From Streptomyces smaragdinus (GTDB taxonomy: Bacteria > Actinomycetota > Actinomycetes > Streptomycetales > Streptomycetaceae), in assembly GCF_009604385.1 (NCBI RefSeq), contig NZ_WEGJ01000026.1:1-64000 (forward strand): a stretch of 64,000 bases of DNA, read 5' to 3'. The translations under genes and the position numbers were made by a program. The notes under the pieces were generated by a model, which saw only the letters and a program-made list of their open reading frames with translations, was not told the DNA's origin and made no database searches. The stretch's first letter is position 1, and each line of letters starts with the position of its first letter. This document shows positions 16,998-26,400 of this stretch, piece by piece.

Positions 16998-17422
16998 CAC
17001 TCGTCCGTGGCGCGCGGAGCGGCCGCCAGATGGTCGCCGACCCGCTTCACCAGGAGGGTCATCTCGTACGCGATCTGCCCGATGTCGGCCGCCGCCTCGG
17101 CCATCACGGCGAGACAGCTGCCGCTGCCGGCGGCGGTGACAAACAGGAACGCCTCGTCGAGTTCGACGACCGTCTGGCGCACCGCGCCCGCTTCGAACCG
17201 GGTGCTGATGCCCTTGGCCAGACCGTGGAAGCCCGAGGCGAGCGCCGCGAGATGTTCGGCGTCCTCCCGTTCGACGTCGCGGGACACCCCCATCGCGAGT
17301 CCGTCGCCGGACAGCACGAGGGCCATCCGGACGCTCGGGACCCGTTCGACGAGGTCGTCCAGCAGCCAGCTCAGCCGGTCCTGGTCGGTGGACTGGGGGC
17401 CCGGGGGGTCGTGCGGGGTCAC
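16997..17422 (-). CDS. roadblock/LC7 domain protein (CvnB type)
   Basis: A protein of 141 residues with a roadblock/LC7 (longin-like) fold. LSWLLDDLVERVPSVRMALVLSGDGLAMG starts the domain, and FLFVTAAGSGSCLAVMAEAAADIGQIAYEM is typical of CvnB. In conservons this protein works with the CvnA kinase-like membrane protein and the CvnD GTPase in a membrane-associated signalling complex. The GTG at 17422 overlaps the CvnA stop by four bases (GTGA). No CvnC or CvnD follows. Confidence 0.9.
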   Translation of the reverse strand: MTPHDPPGPQSTDQDRLSWLLDDLVERVPSVRMALVLSGDGLAMGVSRDVEREDAEHLAALASGFHGLAKGISTRFEAGAVRQTVVELDEAFLFVTAAGSGSCLAVMAEAAADIGQIAYEMTLLVKRVGDHLAAAPRATDE

Positions 17423-19866
17423 GGGCTGTCTCCTTTCGGGGGGTGCGCGGTGGGGTCTGTCTTCGCGAGTTCGAGGGTGTCGGTGACGGGGTCGGTGTCG
17501 GACGGATGGCCGGCGGGTCCGGTGTCCGCGCGCCGTTCGGCGGCCTCGTTGGCGGCGCGGGCGCGCTGCCAGCCGCTCTGGATGGCGGACATGGTGCTGC
17601 GCACCTCGTCGGCGTCGCGCTCCTCGCGGCGCTTCCCGGCGACCGCCTGGGCCGCCTTGACCTGACCGCCGCCCGCGGGCCGCGGCGCACGGCGCGGCAG
17701 CGGCGACCGCCCGCCCGCCGCCGCGGCCGCCCGCCGGCGCCGGGACGGGGACGGGAGCGAGGGCTGCGCGGGAGCGGCCGGGGCCGGTACGGGCCGCTCC
17801 GGCGCGCCGTGCGGGTACGGCTCGTCCCGTACCGGCTGACGGGCCGGGGCCCGGACGGGGGCGGGCCGCGGCCGGCGCTGGGACGGACGCAGCCGTACCG
17901 TGCGCTCCGGGGCGAACTCGTGCTGCTCGACCGGCGCCGGCCGCCGCTTCGGCACCCGCAGCGTCTGTACGAGCGTCTCGTCGGCCTCGGCCAGCAGCTC
18001 CGCCGGGATGACCACGACGGCGGCGAGCCCGCCCTGGGGCACGCGCTCCAGCGTCACCCGCAGACCCAGCCGGCGGGCCAGCCGGCTGACCACGAACAGC
18101 CCCAGCCGGTCGGTGTCCGTCAGCGCGAACTCCGGGGTCTCCGCCAGCTTGAGGTTGGCCTGCAGCAGCGCCTCGTCCGACATCCCGAGCCCGCGGTCCG
18201 TTATCCGCAGCGTGTCCCCGCCGGTGCCGCTCACGTCCACCACGCACGTCGGCGGGGAGAACACCGTGGCGTTCTCGATCAGTTCGGCGATGAGATGAAC
18301 CAGCCCCGCGACGGCGTGCCCCCGCACGGCCACCGACGGCAGCTCCCCGACCTCGACGCGCTCGTAGTCCTCCACCTCCGCGGTGGCCGCGCGGACCACG
18401 TCCAGCAGCGGGACGGGCCGGCGCCACTGCCGGGAGGGGGCGGCGCCGGAGAGGATGACCAGACCCTCCGCGTGCCGGCGCATCCGGGTGGTGAGGTGGT
18501 CCAGCCGGTACAGGTCGGCCAGTTCCGCCGCGTCCTTGGTACGGCGCTCCATGTCGTCCAGGAGGCTCAGCTGCCGGTGCAGCAGGGCCTGGCTGCGGCG
18601 CGCGAGGTTGACGAAGACCTCGCCGATCGCCTGGCGCATCTCCGCCTGCCGGACGGCGGCCTCGACGGCCGCCCGCTGCAGGGTGCCCACGGCCCGCTCC
18701 ACCCGGCCGATCTCGCTGGCGGGGAAGACCGGCCGCGGCACCTCCGCGTCGACGTCGATCTCCTCGCCTGCCGCCAGCCTGCGCTGCACCCGGGGCAGTT
18801 GCACCTCGGCGGCCTCCCCGGCGTGGTGGCGCAGCGCGGACAGGTCGCGCGCCAGCCGCCGGCCGACCCTGACCGGCACCAGGACCGACACGGTCAGGGC
18901 GAACAGCCCGATCAGCCCCGTGACGGCCGCCTCGGTCAGCACCCGCGAGGCCCGCGGCTCCACTTGTGCCTTGTACCGTTCCAGGGCCTGTACGTCGAGC
19001 CGGGCCGTGTCGTCCAGGACCGTGCCCGCCGCCTCGGCCCACCGCTTGGCGTCCGTCCGGCGGGGCGCCGCGTCGGGGCCGGCGGCGACGGCGGTCTCCT
19101 CCAGCCGGCGCAGCGCGTCCGGGACGGACCCGTTCCAGTAGCGCTCGTAGGCCGTCCGGTCCGCGTCGGCCAGCAGCGGCAGATGGGTCTCGACCAGCAG
19201 CTCCCGCTGCCCGGCGTAGTGCCCGAACTCCCGCAGTTCGCCCGCGCCCATCCGGGTCGACACCAGCGCGGCGGTCAGCAGCGCGTCCTCACGTGCGAGC
19301 GCTTCCCGGGCCAGGCCCATACCGATGACGGCGCGGCTCCGGCGGTCGAGGTCCACGTCGTCGACGGTGCGCACGGCGGCGAGGAAGGCGGAGCAGGGGT
19401 CGATCAGATCGTTGTACGACGTGAAGGCCACCCCGCGGGCGAGCACCCCCGAGGCGACGCCCTGGCGCAGGGCGGCCAGCCCCCGCAGTCCCCCGACCGC
19501 CGCGTCCAGCCGCTCCGCCGCTCCGCCGCCGAGGGCGCCGCGTATGCCGTCGGCGCCCGCGTTGCGTTCGAGCACCGCGATCGTCCGGTCGGTACGGCCC
19601 TGGGTCTCCTTCAGTTCACGGGCGGCGGACTTGTCCATCGGGTCGGAGAGGAGCACCAGCGAACGGCGGCGTTCGTCCTGCACGGCCTGCATGACGTCCC
19701 CGGCCGGAAGGATCACTTTGTCGACAAGCGGCGCCGCCTCACGCAGACGCATCGCCTCGCGCGCCGTGAGGACCGTGGCGAAGCCGCAGATCGCGGTCAG
19801 TGACACAAGGGGCACAATGAGCAGCGCCACCATGGTACGACGGATCGACTTCCCGTGACGGCGCAT
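17419..19866 (-). CDS. sensor histidine-kinase-like membrane protein, nitrate/nitrite-sensing type (CvnA)
   Basis: A protein of 815 residues. TM1 (about 12-33) is followed by an extracellular NIT-like helical sensor with repeated VQDERRRSLVLL-type segments, then TM2 (about 318-338), a HAMP region, a signalling helix (AIGEVFVNLARRSQALLHRQLSLLDDME) and a GHKL ATPase with ELIENATVFSPP (N box) and DRGLGMS (G1 box). A long Pro/Arg tail ends with STMSAIQSGWQRARA, a CvnA hallmark. There is no conserved phospho-acceptor His in the dimerisation helix. It should sense an extracytoplasmic signal and relay it to CvnB. Confidence 0.88.
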   Translation of the reverse strand: MRRHGKSIRRTMVALLIVPLVSLTAICGFATVLTAREAMRLREAAPLVDKVILPAGDVMQAVQDERRRSLVLLSDPMDKSAARELKETQGRTDRTIAVLERNAGADGIRGALGGGAAERLDAAVGGLRGLAALRQGVASGVLARGVAFTSYNDLIDPCSAFLAAVRTVDDVDLDRRSRAVIGMGLAREALAREDALLTAALVSTRMGAGELREFGHYAGQRELLVETHLPLLADADRTAYERYWNGSVPDALRRLEETAVAAGPDAAPRRTDAKRWAEAAGTVLDDTARLDVQALERYKAQVEPRASRVLTEAAVTGLIGLFALTVSVLVPVRVGRRLARDLSALRHHAGEAAEVQLPRVQRRLAAGEEIDVDAEVPRPVFPASEIGRVERAVGTLQRAAVEAAVRQAEMRQAIGEVFVNLARRSQALLHRQLSLLDDMERRTKDAAELADLYRLDHLTTRMRRHAEGLVILSGAAPSRQWRRPVPLLDVVRAATAEVEDYERVEVGELPSVAVRGHAVAGLVHLIAELIENATVFSPPTCVVDVSGTGGDTLRITDRGLGMSDEALLQANLKLAETPEFALTDTDRLGLFVVSRLARRLGLRVTLERVPQGGLAAVVVIPAELLAEADETLVQTLRVPKRRPAPVEQHEFAPERTVRLRPSQRRPRPAPVRAPARQPVRDEPYPHGAPERPVPAPAAPAQPSLPSPSRRRRAAAAAGGRSPLPRRAPRPAGGGQVKAAQAVAGKRREERDADEVRSTMSAIQSGWQRARAANEAAERRADTGPAGHPSDTDPVTDTLELAKTDPTAHPPKGDSP

Positions 19867-20124
19867 GGACTCCCCAGGTCACTTCTGGCGCTCAGGTCGG
19901 TTCGGGTCGTGTACTGCGTGCTCATCCCCGTAAACGGCGCGAGCCTACTACTGCGCGCGGCGCAACTCGAAGGGGAGCCCTGTCGTTGGTACATGAGAAC
20001 AGTTCGGATGCGGGCTTTTCAAACCGTGCCAAGAGGGGCAGTCAGTCTTGAGCCGGGCATCTCGCCCCGTCCCGATGGCCGGGACGGGACTAAGATCGGC
20101 GGGACGGCAGGGGGAGGAGACCCG

Positions 20125-20526
20125 ATGGGCAGGGTGGACAGGTCACGGCCGCGCGGACCGCTCTGGGTCGAGGATCCGGTCGGCACACCGCGGCTGCCCG
20201 ATCCCGTACGCACCGCGGCGGTCCGGGCCGTCATCATCGCCTCGGTGACCATCGTGCAGGCGATGGTGGCCTTTCTCGCCACGCTCACCGGATCATGGCT
20301 CGGATTCCCCATGGCGCTCAGCTCGATAGTGAGCACGGTGGTGGCGACCTGGGGGGTGCTGGACGTCTGGGTGACCCGGCAGGTGTGGAACCAGCGCAAC
20401 GGCGTGGTGTCCAGCCCCAGCAGCGCGGCCCGTGCCCTGCGCCGGGAGCGCCGCCGCGAGCGCAGGCGCGCCCGCCGTCCCGCGCCCCGCGGCCGCCCCG
20501 CGAGACGGCTGAGCGAGGCCGCGTAG
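20125..20526 (+). CDS. small membrane protein of unknown function
   Basis: A protein of 133 residues. Two hydrophobic segments are separated by a short turn (AVIIASVTIVQAMVAFLATLTG and FPMALSSIVSTVVATWGVLDV), and the C-terminal 40 residues are strongly basic (ALRRERRRERRRARR). The ATG at 20125 follows GGGGGAGGAGA. It is transcribed alone, divergent from the conservon, with a strong terminator after it. The family is not recognised; the basic tail could contact membrane or nucleic acid. Confidence 0.75.
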   Translation: MGRVDRSRPRGPLWVEDPVGTPRLPDPVRTAAVRAVIIASVTIVQAMVAFLATLTGSWLGFPMALSSIVSTVVATWGVLDVWVTRQVWNQRNGVVSSPSSAARALRRERRRERRRARRPAPRGRPARRLSEAA

Positions 20527-20547
20527 CGCGGCGAAGGACTCATGGCC

Positions 20548-20580
20548 GGCCCCCGGACGACGTCCCGGGGGCCTGTTGTT
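20548..20580 (+). terminator. intrinsic terminator
   Basis: GGCCCCCGGAC-GAC-GTCCCGGGGGCC (one extra base in the second arm) is followed by TGTTGTTTT, 22 bases after the stop of the small membrane protein. It is a hairpin with a T tract, unusual in being so canonical for this genome. Confidence 0.8.
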
Positions 20581-20689
20581 TTCGGCCGTTTTTCGACCCA
20601 ACGGGGTTGAAATATATGGCCGTTCCACGCATCTTGACGCTTGTCGGGTGATCGTCCACGCACCCTCGAGGCGCGCTCGCCCTGCGGGC

Positions 20690-21961
20690 CTATGCGGACG
20701 GGGTGGTGGTCGGGGGGTGGGACATGCCGCTGCCGGCGTCGTAGCGGCGCAGCTCCGGGACGGCCCGGACGAGCGCCGCGACGGCGGCCGCGGTGAGCAG
20801 TCCGCCGGCGCAGATCACCGGGCGGGGGCCGAAGGCGGAGGCGGCGGTGCCGTGCAGGAGGTTGGCCAGTTGCGGGCCGCCGATCAGGACGACGGTGAGG
20901 GAGCCCTGGATACGGCCGCGCAGCGCGTCGTCGGTGTGCGCCTGGGTGATGGCGTTGCGGAAGGTGCTGAGGACGAAGTTCACGGCGCCGCCGAGGAAGA
21001 GGGCGGTCAGCGCCAGGGGCAGCGTGGACGCGAGGCCCAGGCCCACCACGGTGATCCCCCAGACGCCCGCCGCCGCGGCCATCAGCGCGCCGTGGCGGCG
21101 GGCGCGGGTGAACGCGCCGGAGAGCAGCCCGGCGGCGAACACCCCCGCCGGGTAGGCCCCGTAGAGCAGCCCCAGCTCGGTGCCGCCGCCGGCGGGGCCG
21201 CCGTAGGTGTGCCGGGCGAGTTCGGGGAACAGGGCCGTCGGCATGGCGAAGACCATCGCGGCGAGGTCCACCGCGAGGACGGCGACGAGGAGGCGGCTCG
21301 CGGCGAGATGGCGGAAGCCGGTGAGGAGCTGGGCGACGGTGGAGCCTCCCCTGCGTCCGGCAGGGGGCAGGGGAGGCAGCCGGAACACGGCGACCAGGAC
21401 GGCCAGCAGCGCCACCGCGTCGCACAGGTACAGGGCGGCGAGTCCCGTCACGGGGATCAGCACCCCGGCCAGCACCGGGCCGAGGATCGCCCCGGTGTAA
21501 CGGACCAGCGCGCTCAGGCTGTTCGCCGCGGCCAGCAGCTCGCGCGGGACGAGCCGGGGCACGGCCGCGCCCATCGCCGTCATGATCGAGCCGAACGTCA
21601 GCCCCTGGCAGGCCACCAGTACCAGCAGCACGGGCACCGACCGCCCGCCCAGCACCGCCTGCGCCCACAGTCCGGTGTACGTCAGGGCCAGCCCGGCGTA
21701 CGCGGCGAGAAGCACCCGGCGCCGGTCCCGAACGTCGGCCGCGGCCCCCGTCCACAGCGCGGCGGCCACCAGGGCGACGAAGGACACCGCGGCGGCGGTG
21801 CCCACCGTCGCCGACGACCCCGTCACCGCGTAGAGCTGCGCCGGCACGGCCACCACGCTGAACGACCCGCCCACGGCCCCGATCACCGACGCCGTCCACA
21901 GCCGGCGGTACGGGGCGACGGCCAGCGGCCGGCGATCGACCGTGTACGCGCTGAGCCTCAC
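20690..21961 (-). CDS. MFS transporter (drug-efflux/enterobactin-exporter type)
   Basis: A protein of 423 residues with about 12 hydrophobic helices. YRRLWTASVIGAVGGSFSVVAVPAQLY at the start and the loop 2-3 motif GAAADVRDRRRVLLAAY are typical of MFS exporters of the EntS/MFS_3 group. It is a proton-driven exporter; the substrate is unknown. The start is GTG at 21961, overlapping the stop of the MerR-PP2C gene by GTGA, so the pair is translationally coupled and the regulator probably controls its own exporter in response to an effector. Confidence 0.85.
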   Translation of the reverse strand: MRLSAYTVDRRPLAVAPYRRLWTASVIGAVGGSFSVVAVPAQLYAVTGSSATVGTAAAVSFVALVAAALWTGAAADVRDRRRVLLAAYAGLALTYTGLWAQAVLGGRSVPVLLVLVACQGLTFGSIMTAMGAAVPRLVPRELLAAANSLSALVRYTGAILGPVLAGVLIPVTGLAALYLCDAVALLAVLVAVFRLPPLPPAGRRGGSTVAQLLTGFRHLAASRLLVAVLAVDLAAMVFAMPTALFPELARHTYGGPAGGGTELGLLYGAYPAGVFAAGLLSGAFTRARRHGALMAAAAGVWGITVVGLGLASTLPLALTALFLGGAVNFVLSTFRNAITQAHTDDALRGRIQGSLTVVLIGGPQLANLLHGTAASAFGPRPVICAGGLLTAAAVAALVRAVPELRRYDAGSGMSHPPTTTPSA

Positions 21962-23046
21962 CGGGCCGGGTCCAGCGCGACGACGTCGGCGACCGCGCAG
22001 GCCACGTTGTCGGGGGCGCCCGCCCGGTAGGCGCGGGCGACGAGTTCGCCGAGCGTCTCCCGGGGGCCGGCCCCGGCGGCCAGCGCATCGCGCAGTGCGT
22101 CGGCCGGGACGACGGCGGACAGCCCGTCGGAGCAGAGCAGATAGCGGTCGCCGGCCTCGGCGCCGTGCAGCGACAGGTCCGGCTTCGTGCGCCCCGTACC
22201 GGTCAGCGCCCGGGCCAGGAGGAAGCGCTGCGGGTGCGAGGCGGCCTCCTCCTCGGTGAGCCGCCCCTGGTCGACGAGGGCGCGCACATGGGTGTGGTCG
22301 TCGGTGATCCGGAACAGCTCGCCCCCGCGCAGCAGATGGGCCCGGCTGTCGCCCACGTGCACCAGCGCGAGCCGCGACCCGGACCACACCAGGGCGGTGA
22401 GCGTCGTGACGGCCCCGCCCTCCGGCGTGGACGCGGCGATCCGCGCGATGGCCCGATCGGCCTCCCCCACGGCCTCCGCCACCGCGCCGAGCAGCGCCTC
22501 CCCGGCCACGTCGGCGTGCTCGAGGGCCCGCAGCGCGTCGACGGCCGCCGCGCTCGCCCGCCGCCCACCGGCACCGCGCACGCCGTCGGCGACCGCCAGC
22601 AGCCCGGGTCCTGCGTAGACGGTGTCCTCGTTGCTCGTACGGACGAGCCCGGACTCGGAGCGGGCGGCGTACCGGATCCCGAGGACGGGCCCGCTCGTGT
22701 CCAGGGCACTCCCGCTCCCGGTCAGCGAGTCGACGAGAAACCCGGCGAGCCGCCCGCGGGCGGCGGTCTCGGCCAGCACCCGCTCCCAGTACCGCGAGAC
22801 CGCGCCCGCCGCCTCCCCCGGCGCCATCTCGCACACCTCACGGATCTCCGTCAGCGGCATCCCGACCCGCCGCAGCCAGGCGATCAGCCGGGCCCGCTCG
22901 GCCTGCGCCGGCTCGTAGAACCGGTAGCCGGAATCCCCGTCCACCACGGCCGGCGGCAACAGCCCGAGCTCGTCGTACAACCGCAGCGCCTTGGCCGACA
23001 GCCCCACGGCCCGCGCGAACACCCCGATGGTCAGCAGTTCCGGCAC
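21958..23046 (-). CDS. MerR-family regulator fused to a PP2C-type Ser/Thr phosphatase
   Basis: A protein of 362 residues. Residues 1-75 are a MerR DNA-binding domain (LTIGVFARAVGLSAKALRLYDELGLL, then GYRFYEP), residues 76-115 a dimerisation helix, and residues 125-360 a PP2C phosphatase domain where MerR proteins normally carry a ligand-binding domain. Metal and phosphate residues look intact: R136/NED139-141, ADGV 153-156, GDSR 232-235, SDG 306-308 and DN 346-347. It could dephosphorylate a partner or use the fold as a sensor. GTG at 23046 has AGGAGG five bases upstream. It sits under a MerR-type promoter (19-base spacer) and is coupled to an MFS exporter. Confidence 0.87.
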   Translation of the reverse strand: MPELLTIGVFARAVGLSAKALRLYDELGLLPPAVVDGDSGYRFYEPAQAERARLIAWLRRVGMPLTEIREVCEMAPGEAAGAVSRYWERVLAETAARGRLAGFLVDSLTGSGSALDTSGPVLGIRYAARSESGLVRTSNEDTVYAGPGLLAVADGVRGAGGRRASAAAVDALRALEHADVAGEALLGAVAEAVGEADRAIARIAASTPEGGAVTTLTALVWSGSRLALVHVGDSRAHLLRGGELFRITDDHTHVRALVDQGRLTEEEAASHPQRFLLARALTGTGRTKPDLSLHGAEAGDRYLLCSDGLSAVVPADALRDALAAGAGPRETLGELVARAYRAGAPDNVACAVADVVALDPAR

Positions 23047-23071
23047 CGCCACCTCCTCCTCGTTTCCCCTG

Positions 23072-23102
23072 ATGCTGGGGCTTGCCCCGGGGGGAAGGTC
23101 AA
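23072..23102 (-). promoter_or_regulatory. MerR-type promoter with 19-base spacer and central dyad
   Basis: On the minus strand, TTGACC (23102-23097) and CAGCAT (23077-23072) are separated by exactly 19 bases, the lengthened spacer that MerR activators untwist. Inside the spacer, CTTCCCCC-C-GGGGCAAG is an inverted repeat with 7 of 8 matching arms. The start codon of the MerR-PP2C gene is 26 bases further on, so this is almost certainly an autoregulated promoter. Confidence 0.7.
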
Positions 23103-23152
23103 CCGGCCTATGCTCCCACCGGACAGACCTGCGGCAGATTGCGAGCCCCACC

Positions 23153-23446
23153 GTGATTCGAGACCTGTACGGAGTGCGGGAGCTGCCCGCCGAGGACGCG
23201 CCCGCGCCCCTGACGGACGAGGAGGAGCGGCGGTTTCGGGCCGTGTTGTTCGGCGAGCTCGGGAACACGATCGCCGATCAGGGCTGGGTCCGGTTTCCCG
23301 CCCATACGCCGCAGGACCGGCGCCGCCTGGTCGAGGTCGCGCACCGGCTCACCGCCCACTGGGGGCGGGAGGTGTTCGTCGAGGCCGAGGACGAGTGCCG
23401 GTTCAGGCTGTGCCTTGCCGGGTACGAGGTGCTCCCGGAGGCGTGA
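23153..23446 (+). CDS. small conserved hypothetical protein
   Basis: A soluble, acidic protein of 97 residues (LTDEEERRFRAVLFGELGNTIADQGWVRFPAHTPQDRRRLVEVAHRLTAHWGREVFVEAEDE...). The alternation of amphipathic helices and a final strand resembles a compact alpha/beta fold, but no family is recognised. GTG at 23153 begins where the sequence becomes protein-like; no good ribosome-binding site precedes it. It is divergent from the MerR-PP2C gene and convergent with the SMC-like gene, three bases apart. Confidence 0.6.
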   Translation: MIRDLYGVRELPAEDAPAPLTDEEERRFRAVLFGELGNTIADQGWVRFPAHTPQDRRRLVEVAHRLTAHWGREVFVEAEDECRFRLCLAGYEVLPEA

Positions 23447-23449
23447 GTG

Positions 23450-26400
23450 TCAGTCCGGGGTGCGGCGGAAGAGACGCGTCGCCGTCACCTCGCCGTGGGT
23501 CGGGTCGGATTCCTCCGGCTGGTGGGGGAGGCCGGGGCGCAGGTGTTCCTCGATGCTGATGTACTTGAGGCCCGCCCTGAGGTCCGCGTCGTTGCGCAGG
23601 CGGATGACCAGGGGGAACTCCGCCAGGGCCGTGGTGTCGAAGAGGCCCGTGGTGTAGAGGAGCTGGACGCCCAGGGCGTCGGCCACCGCGCGCTGGAGCT
23701 CCAGGAGGTACGTGGCGTTGGCGCGGCCGATGGGGTTGTCCAGGAACAGGGTGCCCGCGTGGCGGTGGCGGTCGTGGCCGCGGTCGTTGCTGCGCAGGGC
23801 CGCCATCGTGCAGTAGAGGGCGATGGCGGCGGTGAGCAGCTGGCCGCCGGAGAACACGTCGCCCATCTGTCCGACGGGGACGCGCTCGGCGCGCAGCACC
23901 GCGTCCGGTTTGAGGATCTCGACGGAGACGCCCTTGGGCCTCAGGGCCGCCTCGACGGCTCGTAGCAGCAGGGACATCCCGTCGCGGCGCAGGTCGCCGT
24001 TCTTGCGGACGGCGGCGCGGGTGGCGTCGTCGATGACCTCGCCGAGCCGTTCGCCGAGGGTGAGCTGGTCGGGGTCGGTGAAGCGGATCCGCAGGAACTC
24101 CTGGCCCGACCACTCCCCCAGGCCCTCCGGGAGCTGGGAGAGGCGCTGGGCGGCGCGCAGCGTGGTGAGGGCGGATTCGACGAGGCCGCGGAGGCGGTCG
24201 ACGATGCTGTCCCGGTTGCGTTCGAGCTGCTCGAGCTCGTCGGTGAGGACCCGCAGCCGGGGCGCGAACGCCTTGGCCCAGGCGGGGGCGTGCTCGGGCA
24301 GGGCGGCGGCGGGCAGTTCGCGGATCTGCTGGCGGGCGGGGGTGCGGACCTGCTCGTAGCGGGTGGAGTTGGCGTGCCGGACGAGGACGTCGCAGGTGTC
24401 GCGCAGCGCCGTCTCGGCGGCGGAGAGGTCGGCGGCGCAGCCGCGCAGGGAGCGGCGGGCCTCGGCGGTCGCCTGCCGGGCGGCGTCGAGGGGGCCGGGG
24501 TAGGGCTCCTCGTCGGTGTCCGGGTCGTCGTCGGCGGCGGTGCGCAGCAGGTCGCGGAGCTGGGCGGCGGTCTCCTCGAAGCCGCGGGCGGCGTCGTCGG
24601 CGGCGCGGTGGGTGTGCAGCAGCTCCTCGTGGGCGGCGGTGGCCTCCTCCAGGGCGGCGGTGTGGGCGGCCAGCTCGCCGCCGGCGGTGCGCAGCAGGGA
24701 CTGGGCGTGGCCGGCGTCGGCGGGCAGCAGCTCGTCGGGGAGGTCGGCGTGGGCGTCGGCGCCCTGGGGGGCGAGGCGTTCGGCTTCGCCGCGGAGCCGG
24801 CCGAGCTGTTCGCTGGCGGACTCGGCGCGGGACTCCAGGAGGTGGACGAGCTCCTCGGCGCGGGCGGCGGCAGCCTGCCGGGAGGGGGCGTCGGCGCCGT
24901 CGGTGCCCTCGAGGAGCCGGCCGGCGCGGGTGCGGACCTTGTTGGTCAGGCGGCCGAGGTCGGCGAGGGCGGAGGTCTCCTCGCTCTCCGCGCGGGCCTG
25001 CTCGGCCCGGAGGTCGGCGCCGACGCCGACCCTCTCGTAGACCTGGGAGGCGGCGCGGTAGGCCTCGCGCAGCGCCGGCAGTGCGGCGCCGGTCCGCTCG
25101 CCGTCGGCGTCGGTGTCCTCGGCGGCGCCGGCGATCTCGGCGCGTTCGGCGCGCAGGGCGCGGGCGGTGCGGCGGGCGTCGTCGGCGGCGCGCTGGGCGC
25201 CGCGGCGGTCCTCGTCGGCGGCGCGGGCGCGGGCCAGACAGCCGGTGGCCTCGGCCTCGTGCCCGGCGGTGGCGTCGGCGAGTTCACGCAGGCGGGCCTG
25301 CCAGCGGGAGCGTTCGCGCAGCCGGTGGGCGAGGCCCGCGAGGGCGTCGGCGGAGCGGCGGGCGCGCTGGGCGGCCTCCTGCCGTTCGTCGCGGCCGCGG
25401 GCGGCGTCGGCGGCCGCCTCGGCGGTGGCGTCGCGGGCGGTGCGGTCCTCGGCCAGCGCCTCGTCGGCGGCCGCGGCGGCGGTGCGGGCGGCCTCGGCGG
25501 CGGCCGCCAGGTCGGTGAGGCGGCCGGCGGGGCAGCCGGTGCGCCAGGACGCCAGCCGGGCGGCGAGGGCGCGGTCGGCGGTGAGCCGGGCGGCGAGCGC
25601 GCGGATGTCCTCGTCGCGGGCGGTGGCCCGGTCACGGAGCTGGCGGCGCTCCTCGTCGGCGGCGCGCTCGTCGTGCATCGCCGGGTTCGGCGGTACGAGG
25701 AAGACTCCCGTGTCCCCGCCGGTGTCCGGGGCGGGGGCGATGAGGGCGGCCGCGGTGCCGACGGCGACGGCGGAGCGGGGCAGCAGGGAGGCGTCGGCCA
25801 GCACCTCGCGGGCGCGGGCGTGGGACGCGGGGTCGGTGATGACGACGCCGTCGACCAGCTCGGGCCGGGCGGCGAGGACGGCGGCGTGGTCGGCGGGGTC
25901 GACGGCCTGGGCGAGGTAACGCCAGCCGGGGAGGGCGGGGATGCCGTGCTCGCCCAGATACTCCACCGTGGCCAGCACGTCGGGCCCGGGCGGCAGCAGG
26001 CCCCCGTCGCCGAGCGCGCCGAGGATGCGGGCGTCGTCGGCGGCCGCGGTGCGCAGGTCGAACAGCCGCCGCTCGGCGGTGGTGTTGGCGTCCTCCAGCC
26101 GCTCGCGCAGGGCGTCGGCGTTGCGGTCGAGGTCCTCGGCGGTGAGGGCGTCGCCGCCGAGGAGCTCCGCCAGCCGGGGTTCGGCGCCCAGACCGCGGGC
26201 GGCGCGCAGCTCGTTGTCGTACGAGGCCTCCGCGGCGAGCACGGCGTCCGCGGCGCGGGCGGCGGCGAGTTCGGCGCGGGCCAGCCGGGCGGCGGCCTCC
26301 TGGGCCCGCTCGGCGGTGCGGGCCGCGGTCTCGCGGGCGGTGTCCCAGGCGGCGACGGCGGTCTTCTCCGCGTCGGAGGCGGCGAGCGCGGCGCGGGCGG

